64,000 bases of DNA from Chthoniobacter flavus (GTDB lineage: Bacteria; Verrucomicrobiota; Verrucomicrobiia; Chthoniobacterales; Terrimicrobiaceae), in contig CAMCXK010000004.1 of the NCBI GenBank assembly GCA_945883435.1, forward strand, positions 1-64,000. The letters run 5' to 3'. The first letter of the stretch is position 1. Each line of letters starts with the position of its first letter. Positions 44,534 to 51,462 of this stretch are shown here, piece by piece. Position numbers and translations under genes: made by a program. The notes beneath the pieces were generated by a model. It did not search any database. It was not told where the DNA came from and saw nothing but the letters and a program-made list of their open reading frames with translations.

Positions 44534-44938
44534 TTATCTTTGCGTAAGGGTGGGTGGCTCGGAAAGGATTTTGGATGGATTTGGATGCAGGAAAACAATG
44601 TGTTTGGGAATCTGGGACCCGGTCCAAAAAGTTTGGTTGGAATGGGAACCGTCTGTCCAGCGGGCGTTAATGGTTTGAATGGTGAGGCCGTTGCCGGGCC
44701 ACTGAGCTTTGTAGGCGTCCTTTATTGTGATGAAGCAGGGACTGGTGCCGACTACATCGTTGTTGAGGTCGATGATGGCTCCAGGTGGCAGGGACTGGAC
44801 TTTGATAGCGTGGTCGCCTGTGTTGGCCTTGCGTTCGCTGATGAATTGTTCAAGCATGCTGGGCTTTTTTGTATTGGCGCAGCCGGTGCAGAGCGCGAGG
44901 CTAAAGCAGAGAAGGAAAACGGCGGCAAAGATTTTCAT
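44534..44938 (-). CDS. Lipoprotein with PEGA-like segment (prophage cargo)
   Basis: A 134-aa lipoprotein with a clear signal and lipobox (LCTGC). A mid-segment reads VQSLPPGAIIDLNNDVVGTS, like the PEGA surface fold in which Gly and Pro lie in beta turns. Otherwise unrecognised. It is the last leftward gene of the prophage cassette, its start overlapping the 32-aa gene by ATGA. Prophage lipoproteins often exclude superinfecting phages or alter the envelope; no such activity is shown here. Confidence 0.75.
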   Translation of the reverse strand: MKIFAAVFLLCFSLALCTGCANTKKPSMLEQFISERKANTGDHAIKVQSLPPGAIIDLNNDVVGTSPCFITIKDAYKAQWPGNGLTIQTINARWTDGSHSNQTFWTGSQIPKHIVFLHPNPSKILSEPPTLTQR

Positions 44939-45033
44939 AATGTAAAGTCCATTAACTCGCCTTCCCAGCCTGGTGGGAAGTCTTCTTTAGGGCTGACGAG
45001 GGCAAGGATGGATGCGGCTTGGCGGTCGGTCAT
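44935..45033 (-). CDS. 32-aa peptide in the prophage cassette
   Basis: An uninterrupted 32-codon frame starts with ATG at 45033 after AAAAGA and ends in TGA overlapping the lipoprotein ATG. It reads MTDRQAASILALVSPKED and goes on to a PPGWEGELMDFT end. The tight overlap and tail motif argue for a real small gene. A similar P-x-G-W-x-x-E motif appears in the shifted frame at 46382-46510. Confidence 0.55.
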   Translation of the reverse strand: MTDRQAASILALVSPKEDFPPGWEGELMDFTL

Positions 45034-45050
45034 TCTTTTAGCAATAGGCG

Positions 45051-45557
45051 CTATTCTTCGCTTTCCTGATCGTTTGCGCCAAGTCCAAGTTCACACTGCC
45101 CGCCGTTAAAAAATGCTACATCAAAGCCGTCGTCGAGTTTGATGGTTTTGAATTTTCCGGTGCCTTCGTTTTCCATCATTTTTCCAAATCGGTAAAATGA
45201 GGCGGTATCGTCGGTGATGACATAAGCGGATTCTTTCACGGCGGCTTGGCCGAGGATTTTGACATCGTCTTTAAGCGCGTTCCGATCTTCCGCGTGCTGG
45301 TTTCCCCGTTTGAAATTCAATGCTGCTGCTCGCTGGGCGTCGTCCCAATTAAATGGCAGCACGACACAACTGCGAAGGATTTCGACTGGGATTTCTTGCT
45401 TCAAGCAAAACTCGGAAACCACAATGGTGGGAAGAAAGATGGGAATCGCGTTTTCGGTGAAGTGAATCCAATACCGCCTTGCAACCGCATGATTGGCTCG
45501 CCGACCGTCTGCGAGAGTGATCAGAAAGCTCGTATCGAGGACGACTCCCGCAGGCAT
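45051..45557 (-). CDS. PIN-domain protein (putative RNase, VapC-like)
   Basis: The 168-aa product starts with GVVLDTSFLITLAD, the first acidic residue and core of a PIN domain. It continues with VSEFCLKQEI (Glu), AEDRNALKDDVKILG (acidic/basic pair) and VITDDTASFYRF (acidic). These four blocks fit the PIN nuclease centre. ATG at 45557 overlaps the upstream stop by one base (TAATG), so it is coupled to the 258-aa gene. A VapB is not directly next to it; the RHH gene is one gene away. It could be a toxin or a defence nuclease. Confidence 0.8.
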   Translation of the reverse strand: MPAGVVLDTSFLITLADGRRANHAVARRYWIHFTENAIPIFLPTIVVSEFCLKQEIPVEILRSCVVLPFNWDDAQRAAALNFKRGNQHAEDRNALKDDVKILGQAAVKESAYVITDDTASFYRFGKMMENEGTGKFKTIKLDDGFDVAFFNGGQCELGLGANDQESEE

Positions 45558-46333
45558 TAGGCTCTGGCCCCTCTCAATTCCCGCACCCAGGCAGCGGCGT
45601 CCGGAACATCGGCCCAAGCTTTCGTGCCAGCAGCCACAAACATATCCAAGGCGGATTCATCAAAGCCAGGTTGGTAGTCCTCAAATGAAAGCAATCTGAG
45701 ATTGCGAAGCTCGCCGGTCTTGAAATGCTGGTCGGCCTCCACCCGCAAGAGCACCTTGTGGTAGAGCCTGTCATTCCCTTTCAAATAACCACGGGATGAC
45801 CCGACAACCACCGTCTGCCTGGATTCTTCCAAGCGAAGATGGACATTGGCTTTCTGCGCCCCGCCGATGTTCATGATGGTTCCGAAAAGATATTTTTCCA
45901 CTTTTACCCACGGCTCAATCTGCCCGATTCGATAGTCTGTTTTTATAGAAAGTTCGACTGAACCAACTGGAAATCCCGAGGGGCGGATCGCATAGCGCAA
46001 CTCGGGATTAGCTTTAGACCGGGCTTGCCATTTCTGGACGATCTCTGCGCGTTTGGGATCGATCTCGCCAAGGGCATCTTGGCGCTGGAGGCTCTGCAGA
46101 TCGGGCGCAATGGCTACCTGTAAAACAACGGGCAAGACGGCGATGAGTTTGTATGAGCCTTCCGCGATGGTTACATGGACTTCGTCCACCTTAAGATGCT
46201 CTGAGCCCGAGATAAAATCCTGAACCTGCTGGTTAAACTCGTTAAACCGCGAGAGGCCGATTGTGGTCGGGGTGATTTCTTGCCCTTCCACTCGATCTTT
46301 TAAAACAAATTCAATCGCGGCTTTTTGGTCCAT
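45557..46333 (-). CDS. Unrecognised 258-aa protein coupled to the PIN gene
   Basis: The chosen ATG at 46333 has GGAG 5 bases upstream. The product is soluble, mixed alpha/beta, with LSRFNEFNQQVQDFISGS, EVHVTIAEGSYKLIAVLPVV, KANVHLRLEE and a C-terminal DMFVAAGTKAWADV. No enzyme motif is visible. The stop is shared with the start of the PIN gene, so the two proteins are made together. I cannot name the family. It could be a PIN regulator, partner or ligand sensor. Confidence 0.7.
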   Translation of the reverse strand: MDQKAAIEFVLKDRVEGQEITPTTIGLSRFNEFNQQVQDFISGSEHLKVDEVHVTIAEGSYKLIAVLPVVLQVAIAPDLQSLQRQDALGEIDPKRAEIVQKWQARSKANPELRYAIRPSGFPVGSVELSIKTDYRIGQIEPWVKVEKYLFGTIMNIGGAQKANVHLRLEESRQTVVVGSSRGYLKGNDRLYHKVLLRVEADQHFKTGELRNLRLLSFEDYQPGFDESALDMFVAAGTKAWADVPDAAAWVRELRGARA

Positions 46334-46381
46334 GGAATCTCCAAACATGGATGATTTCAGTGTCTGGGACAAGTGGTCTAT

Positions 46382-46510
46382 TCATTCAAGGCTGGGGACT
46401 GGCGCGTCCCGGCCTTGTGGCTGGTGGCTGGTGAGGTCGTGGACTTCGGCTATCCAGCCTTCTGGGAGCTTTTGATCGTAGCTGTTAAGGGCGAAGAAGC
46501 GGAACTCTCG
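46382..46510 (-). other. Second reading frame overlapping the RHH gene 3' end (protein-like)
   Basis: In the frame shifted from the RHH gene the minus strand encodes EFRFFALNSYDQKLPEGWIA and onward to PVPSLE with a stop at 46382. This looks more protein-like than the Ser/Ala-rich end of the RHH frame. It has no ATG, GTG or TTG close by; the nearest in-frame ATG is at 46630. Either a frameshift joins it to the RHH protein or an indel has split the gene. Confidence 0.4.
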
Positions 46511-46770
46511 GACGCTGGCAGGATCTTGGCACCAGCATTTCCTTTTCCCTGGATAAATTTCACGAGGTCGTTGAAATCGTCGTTTGTCAAAGCGCGGTTG
46601 CCGTTGGCTCGGTAAGTGCGCACAGCCCATTCCGCAGCCTGCTCAATAACATTGTTGCGAGTAATGTTCATGCCGGTGTTCTCGGCAATCTCATCCAGCA
46701 TTTTGATGATTTCCTCGGATAGTCGGACGGAAAAATTTCGTTTCGTCGGTTCTGATTTCACTTGTGGCAA
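46450..46770 (-). CDS. Ribbon-helix-helix (CopG/Arc-like) DNA-binding protein
   Basis: A 106-aa product from a TTG start with NFSVRLSEEIIKMLDEIAEN (beta strand plus helix) and a second helix, the RHH fold of CopG/Arc or of antitoxins. The last 30 residues (from about residue 77) are Ser/Ala-rich and may be out of frame. It likely represses the leftward cassette or the divergent phage promoter. Confidence 0.7.
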   Translation of the reverse strand: MPQVKSEPTKRNFSVRLSEEIIKMLDEIAENTGMNITRNNVIEQAAEWAVRTYRANGNRALTNDDFNDLVKFIQGKGNAGAKILPASESSASSPLTATIKSSQKAG

Positions 46771-46842
46771 TGTAACACATTTTAATTTTTTTCAAAATTT
46801 TTGTTGACCATCGCGTAAATCTGTAACATAAATTGACGCGAG
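46771..46842. promoter_or_regulatory. Divergent promoter/operator region of the prophage
   Basis: The AT-rich gap holds TGTAACA at 46771 and 46822, plausible repressor half-sites, and TTGACC at 46804-46809 as a -35 for the rightward run; CATAAA lies 17 bp further as a weak -10. Two RHH proteins flank it, each a candidate binder. Confidence 0.5.
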
Positions 46843-47010
46843 ATGAAAACATTCAGCATTCGCCTACCTGAGGATGTGCGAGCCAGCCTTGAGCGGCTGG
46901 CCGAGGAACAGGGCCTGAAGCCCGGACAAATCATCCGATCCCTCTTGATCCGGATGGTGCGCAAACAACAACCCCAGCATGAACCCCAACTTGAGGAGGT
47001 GCCCGCGTGA
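46843..47010 (+). CDS. Short RHH DNA-binding protein (55 aa)
   Basis: An ATG after CGAG starts a product beginning KTFSIRLPEDVRASLERLAE and ending in a Gln/Pro/Glu-rich tail. This is the CopG/RHH fold. It is the first gene of the rightward phage operon and its stop overlaps the next start (GTGA). A phage repressor or antitoxin-like regulator is likely. Confidence 0.75.
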   Translation: MKTFSIRLPEDVRASLERLAEEQGLKPGQIIRSLLIRMVRKQQPQHEPQLEEVPA

Positions 47011-47207
47011 TCACCATCGATGAGGCGGCTCGGGAGCTAAAGCTGGCTCCGTTTACGGTAAGAAAATATGCAAGGCTGAACATGATTCCGGCCACGAAGG
47101 TCGGCCGGTCTTGGATGTTTGACTCGGCGGAGGCGCTCAAAGTAGCGCTCCAGGTCAAGGGGGGCAACAAACTGCAACACGCTCGGCTGCGGGGGAGGAT
47201 CGCATGA
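47007..47207 (+). CDS. Helix-turn-helix (excisionase/MerR-like) small protein
   Basis: A 66-aa product from a GTG start, with TIDEAARELKLAPFTVRKYA and IPATKVGRSWMFDSAEA, the excisionase-type HTH. It may be the phage Xis or a regulator. It overlaps both neighbours. Confidence 0.75.
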   Translation: MITIDEAARELKLAPFTVRKYARLNMIPATKVGRSWMFDSAEALKVALQVKGGNKLQHARLRGRIA

Positions 47208-47353
47208 AGACTCTCTGGCTCTGCCGGGCCACCTCCAGTTGGGGTGGGACGTTTGGGGACTACGTTTGGGCCCCAACTCGAGTCGAGGCTGCCGCCGCGT
47301 TTTTTTGCCGGCATGGCATACAGCCGTTTCAAATCGTGAAGGAGGACCGATGA
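47204..47353 (+). CDS. Hypothetical phage protein (49 aa)
   Basis: Starts MKTLWLCRATSSWGG and ends IVKEDR, with two Cys and several Trp. Coupled by ATGA overlaps on both sides. No family recognised. Confidence 0.5.
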   Translation: MKTLWLCRATSSWGGTFGDYVWAPTRVEAAAAFFCRHGIQPFQIVKEDR

Positions 47354-47490
47354 CTCACGAGGAAACTCTGGTGGCACTCGATGCCCTGGTCCGCCTGGGC
47401 AGCGTGGTCGTCCTAAGCGGCATCTTTTTGTTCACGGTCGCAAATGTCGTTCGCGCCGCATTCTGGTGCTGGGATCGCCTGACCGAATGA
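47350..47490 (+). CDS. Small membrane protein (46 aa)
   Basis: The ATG overlaps the upstream stop (ATGA). A hydrophobic segment VVVLSGIFLFTVANVV spans the membrane once, ending in a Trp/Arg-rich tail. No further signal. Function unknown. Confidence 0.5.
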   Translation: MTHEETLVALDALVRLGSVVVLSGIFLFTVANVVRAAFWCWDRLTE

Positions 47491-48182
47491 TGGAGGGTCA
47501 CTCGAGCGCCGGTGCCTCGGCTTTTTTTTGTGCCGATTTTCCACATGGGGTGGATGCCCCATGGACAACAGAGATTGACGTGGAGGGCCTGGACGCACCT
47601 CGCAGGGAAGTGACCTTCCCGCTCCAGGTGAACCGCTACATGCGGGAATACCATGCCATGAAGGCTGGAGACAAACGCAGCCGCCGGGGCATTCGCCGCC
47701 TGGTGCGACCTGAGAATGCGGCCGATCTGGCCGAGCATCTGCCGGAGCCTGGAGAATGCACCCATGCGGTGGTGCGCGGGGACTTTGTGATGGCCGACAT
47801 CATATCGCTCATGCTGCGAGAATCGACCGCAGATATCCTGGCTATCTCGACGCTGGGCATGAGCACGGCCAACGCCTCGATGCTGGCCACTCTGCGGGCC
47901 TCGGGCCGGATCCGCCGCCTTTTTTTGCTGGTGAGCCATTATTTTTCGCAAGTCGATAAGACAGGAACCTACCGCGAGGTGAAGGGCTTGCTGGGAGACA
48001 GCGTCGCCGTGGCCCGCACCCACGCCAAAGTCATCCTGGTCTCCGCCGCGCCGTCTTTTTTTGTGGTGGAGGGAAGTGCGAACCTCCGAAGCAGCGACAA
48101 CATCGAGCAGTTCGCCATCTGGAACGATCAGGATCTGCTCGAGTGGCACCTGGAATGGATGAAGGAGGCCGCCCATGCCTGA
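47487..48182 (+). CDS. Phospholipase-D-like protein with one HKD-type motif
   Basis: About 231 aa. Near the end stands ARTHAKVILVSAAPSFFVVE with GSANLRSSDNIEQFAI: His, Lys and Asn/Ser as in a single HKD half-site, as seen in PLD-type nucleases. It starts with ATGA on the preceding gene. A homodimer of one-motif units could make a nuclease. Role in the phage unknown; it precedes the replication genes. Confidence 0.65.
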   Translation: MMEGHSSAGASAFFCADFPHGVDAPWTTEIDVEGLDAPRREVTFPLQVNRYMREYHAMKAGDKRSRRGIRRLVRPENAADLAEHLPEPGECTHAVVRGDFVMADIISLMLRESTADILAISTLGMSTANASMLATLRASGRIRRLFLLVSHYFSQVDKTGTYREVKGLLGDSVAVARTHAKVILVSAAPSFFVVEGSANLRSSDNIEQFAIWNDQDLLEWHLEWMKEAAHA

Positions 48183-49143
48183 GCCGTCCAATCTGTCGCC
48201 CGACATCGCTGCGAAGGTCTTGGAGGCCAACGTGCGCAACATCGTGGAGAAGGTCCGTTCCGGTGGAACGCTCAACGCCTCCGAGCGGGCACTTATGGAA
48301 TCAGCCGCCGCTCCGAAGTCGCCATTGCAAGCCGCCGATGAGGCTGCTGCCGCCGCGCCGTTTCTTTTTTTGGATGACGAAATCGGGCATGAAAAGCTGG
48401 AGGCTACCGGGGAGTTCACAGGCGAAAGGCTTTTGGCCCGCCGGCCGGACGCGTATCGGGCTGTGGTCCGCATGGCTGCCGAGGGATTGAGTATCAGCGC
48501 CACGGCCCGCGCCCTGGGAGTGAGCCGGAACACCGTTGCCGCCGTTCGCGAGAGGGAAGGTATCTCCATAGAGCAGGAGAAAAAGGAGTTGCTGCGCGAT
48601 GTTCGCCGGGCGGCCAGACTTTCGGTGGAGCGAGCCATCGAGTTAGTGCCTGGTATCCAGAGCGCCAAGGATGCCGCCATCGTTGCCGCTGTCATGGTGG
48701 ACAAGATGCAGCTCTTGGCCGGAGAAGCGACCAGTCGCGTCGAGAGGGTCGATGCCAGCGAAGACAAACTCCGCGAGATGCTCGCCGCGTTGCCGGTCCT
48801 GGATGCCACGATTTTAACCGGTCAGGGTGCGAGCGAATGCGCCCAAAGGGACCCTGCCTCAAGCGAGGGTGAGTCGGTGTGTCCGACAGCCTCGGTTGGA
48901 AATTATCAAGGACTTACGCCGACTCCCTGCGTTCCAGTGGCTAACTCACTGGAAATCAATCCTGCTCCACTATCCTTAATCGATGTTATCGGAAGTTATC
49001 AGCCTGTGACCGAGGTCAATCCGGCCACCCCAGGGGGGGAGGGGGGTGCCTCGGAAGGGGGGGGGTCAAAACCCCCGACTTATTTGCCCGTCGCGGAAAT
49101 TTTACCCAAAGGGGCCTCTGGTGCGTCCACCACCGCCGTGTAG
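48175..49143 (+). CDS. Phage HTH protein with disordered tail (small terminase candidate)
   Basis: The 322-aa product has an HTH at about 105-125 (SISATARALGVSRNTVAAVR) followed by helices (about 130-190), then about 110 residues of Pro/Ser/Gly-rich sequence without fold. HTH plus helices recall small terminases, but the large terminase is about 5 kb away, so a regulator is equally possible. The tail gene segment holds G-tracts and an inverted repeat. Confidence 0.6.
   Translation: MPEPSNLSPDIAAKVLEANVRNIVEKVRSGGTLNASERALMESAAAPKSPLQAADEAAAAAPFLFLDDEIGHEKLEATGEFTGERLLARRPDAYRAVVRMAAEGLSISATARALGVSRNTVAAVREREGISIEQEKKELLRDVRRAARLSVERAIELVPGIQSAKDAAIVAAVMVDKMQLLAGEATSRVERVDASEDKLREMLAALPVLDATILTGQGASECAQRDPASSEGESVCPTASVGNYQGLTPTPCVPVANSLEINPAPLSLIDVIGSYQPVTEVNPATPGGEGGASEGGGSKPPTYLPVAEILPKGASGASTTAV
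48932..48954. repeat. Inverted repeat TTCCAGTG...CACTGGAA
   Basis: Perfect 8-bp arms with a 7-nt spacer inside the disordered tail of the HTH gene. Possible operator or hairpin in RNA. Confidence 0.4.
49033..49065 (+). repeat. Homopolymeric G tracts (G7, G6, G9)
   Basis: Three G-runs at 49033-49039, 49041-49046 and 49057-49065 inside the coding tail. They can slip during replication or fold as a G-quadruplex. Confidence 0.6.
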
Positions 49144-49163
49144 CCGTCTTTCCTTATTCACCT

Positions 49164-49424
49164 ATGCCAACCCAAAAAAAAGAAAAAAAAACCCCGCCAG
49201 CGCCCGCCCAGGAGCCGCTGCCCTATATCGAGGCCCAAGTCATGGGTCGCGAGATCAACCCTGAATTTATCACGCTGCGAGTGCCTGACGGTGAGCAAGG
49301 CTGGAGACGCGCACGCATGCGGGTGCCGCGCCGTCTGATCCATGCCTTCAAAGCCACGGCCACCGTGCGAGTGCGGCCAACCGAGGATCCAATGACCTTC
49401 GAGCCTTTTCCTGCTGTTTTATGA
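49164..49424 (+). CDS. Small basic phage protein
   Basis: An 86-aa product, Lys/Pro-rich at the start (KKEKKTPPAPA) then a folded-looking ARMRVPRRLIHAFKATAT. The first codons are encoded by A8-G-A9. Overlaps the next gene by ATGA. Unrecognised. Confidence 0.55.
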   Translation: MPTQKKEKKTPPAPAQEPLPYIEAQVMGREINPEFITLRVPDGEQGWRRARMRVPRRLIHAFKATATVRVRPTEDPMTFEPFPAVL

Positions 49425-49582
49425 GTGCCAGTTTCGCAATCTGCCTTGCTGTGATCACGCTGGGCTCCTGCTTTGCCAGCTACCGCATCGGGATGGCTGA
49501 GGAGCGGGCCCGCTGGATGGAGCGCCAGCGCAAATTCCACGACCGTCGCCGCCGATTGGAAGAATTGGAGGAGGAGGAATGA
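49421..49582 (+). CDS. Small membrane protein with charged tail (53 aa)
   Basis: N-terminal hydrophobic segment FAICLAVITLGSCFASYRI, then a charged helix RMERQRKFHD-like ending in LEELEEEE. The layout fits an inner-membrane spanin-like or holin-like protein, but its place before the exonuclease is unusual for lysis. Unassigned. Confidence 0.5.
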   Translation: MSASFAICLAVITLGSCFASYRIGMAEERARWMERQRKFHDRRRRLEELEEEE

Positions 49583-50127
49583 AGACCCCGCTCCTTGTCA
49601 TCGATACCGAGACCGGAGGCATCGACCCGTGCCGACACGCTCTGTTGAGCGTTGCTGCGGTCGATAGTCGCGACAGCGAAGCCTTCACCGCCATCATCAG
49701 GCCTCACGAAGACTGGATCATTGAACCCGAGGCGCTGGCCAAAAATGGCTTCACTCTGGATTTTCTGAAAAAAAACGGCCGGCCGGAGCGAGAGGCCATG
49801 CAGGATTTTGCCCTCTGGCTGAATGCTCGCCGGTTTAGCCTGCTGGCCGGGTGTAACGTCACGTTCGACCGCGACTTTCTGACCCGCGCCTTTGCCCGCC
49901 ATGGAATCTCATGGCCTCTGGGCAAAAGCATCGATCTCCAAGCGGCCGCGTGGCTTGCCTGGGAGCGAGGTCTGCTGGAGTTGCCAACCGGCCGTGACGG
50001 CCTGCCTCGCCTGAACCTGGAAGCCATTGCCGGGGCTCTTGAGCTTTACCGACGCAGCGAAATCCACTGCGCCCTCGAGGACAGCCTCCTGACCTTGGCG
50101 TGTCTCAACCGAATTGCCGAATTATGA
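49579..50127 (+). CDS. DnaQ-like 3'-5' exonuclease
   Basis: A 182-aa DEDDh exonuclease: VIDTETGGIDP (D and E), NVTFDRDFL (D), and HCALEDSLLTL (H and D). Probably proofreading or DNA processing in phage replication. Overlaps neighbours by ATGA. Confidence 0.9.
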   Translation: MKTPLLVIDTETGGIDPCRHALLSVAAVDSRDSEAFTAIIRPHEDWIIEPEALAKNGFTLDFLKKNGRPEREAMQDFALWLNARRFSLLAGCNVTFDRDFLTRAFARHGISWPLGKSIDLQAAAWLAWERGLLELPTGRDGLPRLNLEAIAGALELYRRSEIHCALEDSLLTLACLNRIAEL

Positions 50128-50288
50128 AAAAAAACGGCGAACAAACCATCGAAGCTCTTCCCGTAAACGACGCCCGCATCGGGTGGCGGGAAATCATGAA
50201 TGCCAAACTCATCGCCGAAGCCTGCGACCGCTGGCTGGCTAAACGTGTGCCAACCAAAAAACGCCCCCGCCGTTGGGGCAATTTCTAA
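50124..50288 (+). CDS. Hypothetical phage protein (54 aa)
   Basis: Starts MKKNGEQTIEALPVND and ends in a very basic RWLAKRVPTKKRPRRWGNF. Coupled to the exonuclease gene. Possibly nucleic-acid binding. No family recognised. Confidence 0.5.
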   Translation: MKKNGEQTIEALPVNDARIGWREIMNAKLIAEACDRWLAKRVPTKKRPRRWGNF

Positions 50289-50290
50289 GC

Positions 50291-51211
50291 ATGGACCCAA
50301 AAATATCCGCCGACATCTGGGACGATCCCGACTTTATGGAGCTCTGCGACTCCGAAAAGCTGGCCGTTTTCTGGACTCTTACCAAGGTCAACCTCTTGGG
50401 CTACGTTGAAGCCACCCCTCGCAAGTTCGCGAGGGACTTGGAAGCCCCTTTTGAATCTATCGAAGGGGCTTGCAAGAGACTTTCGAGGGGCTTTGTCAAA
50501 ACCGAACGCGGAATCTGGTGCAGAAATTATATTCGACGCCAATTCGGTTGTGGTCAGTCGCTTGCGCGGTCTCACATGGCCAAGAGCATCCGTAAGCAAT
50601 TGGCCGATGCTCCCGAAGACGTCCAGCGACTCATCGAAGAAGAATATCCCGAAATCTTCCCTCATTCCTCCCAAAACCCGAAGGGACTTGGTAGCTCCTT
50701 GGAAGCTACAAGAGAAGGAGAAGGAGAAGGAGAAGGAGAAATAGGGGGTGTGGGGGAAAACAACCCCACACTGCCTTCGCCCACCAACGATGTCAAGGAA
50801 CCCGATGTTCTGACCCGCTGCCGTCGCTTGTTTCGCATGCGGGCGGAGACGCCTCTTGACGCTTCCACTCTCCGCGCCTGGCAAAAAAATAAAAAAACGG
50901 CCGCCGAGCTGGCCGCCGAAGATTGGCAAAATCTGGAATGGGCCTACGCTCAGACTGAAGGGCCTGCGGCCACCTACCGCCGCCGCGACCTCGCCACCCT
51001 GCTAAATAATCTGACGACCGAGGTTCTTCGCGCCCGAGCCTGGGCAGCGTCATCGACCGTGCAGCCCCTCCGCACAGCCGTCGAACCGGTCGGCTGGCAA
51101 GACGTCATCACCTCTGAAGACCCAGCTTTTAACTGCACCACTTGGTGGGACCTCCCCGACAGCCTCAAAGCCTTTGTGCGCGAAAAACTCGCGCCCGCTT
51201 CCGCCGCTTAA
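50291..51211 (+). CDS. Phage replication protein (O-like initiator/loader)
   Basis: About 306 aa. The N-terminal 100 residues look like a winged-helix domain (AVFWTLTKVNLLGYVEATP, RKFARDL, RGFVKTERGIWCR). The middle holds a Glu/Gly hexanucleotide repeat, and the C-terminal half is helical (AAELAAEDWQNLEWAYAQT), as in helicase-loader proteins. It precedes the DnaB gene, the usual order. Start at 50291 is chosen over 50273. Confidence 0.65.
   Translation: MDPKISADIWDDPDFMELCDSEKLAVFWTLTKVNLLGYVEATPRKFARDLEAPFESIEGACKRLSRGFVKTERGIWCRNYIRRQFGCGQSLARSHMAKSIRKQLADAPEDVQRLIEEEYPEIFPHSSQNPKGLGSSLEATREGEGEGEGEIGGVGENNPTLPSPTNDVKEPDVLTRCRRLFRMRAETPLDASTLRAWQKNKKTAAELAAEDWQNLEWAYAQTEGPAATYRRRDLATLLNNLTTEVLRARAWAASSTVQPLRTAVEPVGWQDVITSEDPAFNCTTWWDLPDSLKAFVREKLAPASAA
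50712..50740 (+). repeat. Hexanucleotide repeat GGAGAA (4.8 copies)
   Basis: Four full copies from 50717 plus a partial one encode alternating Gly-Glu, in frame. Hexamer length lets copy number vary without frameshift. Confidence 0.75.
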
Positions 51212-51213
51212 AA

Positions 51214-51462
51214 ATGAACACACAAACACACCCTGCTCTCATTGCCCGGCACATGCCCGAGTGCAACATCGACTGTCTCCGATTCCAATTCGGAGTCTAC
51301 ACCACCCGCAACCAACAATGGCCGGTCTACGATGAAGACACCCACAAAGTTACCCACGACCAGGAAACAAACGTGCCCTGCACGATTTTTCACCTTTTGG
51401 GTCACGGGAGCACCGAGACCGCCGCACTCGACATGGCCCTCCGCGCCCTCTCCGCAAAATGA
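51214..51462 (+). CDS. Hypothetical phage protein (82 aa)
   Basis: Starts MNTQTHPALIARHMPECN, with VTHDQETNVPCTIFHLLGHG and a helical end ALDMALRAL. Stop overlaps the helicase start. Unrecognised. Confidence 0.55.
   Translation: MNTQTHPALIARHMPECNIDCLRFQFGVYTTRNQQWPVYDEDTHKVTHDQETNVPCTIFHLLGHGSTETAALDMALRALSAK

Noticed and set aside
44516-45109. A + strand frame of 197 codons in the prophage cassette
   Set aside because: Antisense to the lipoprotein and small peptide, which have a lipobox and coupled starts.
45051-46770. A classical VapBC pair
   Set aside because: The PIN gene is coupled to an unrelated 258-aa gene, not to an AbrB/RHH antitoxin directly; so called only PIN-domain protein.
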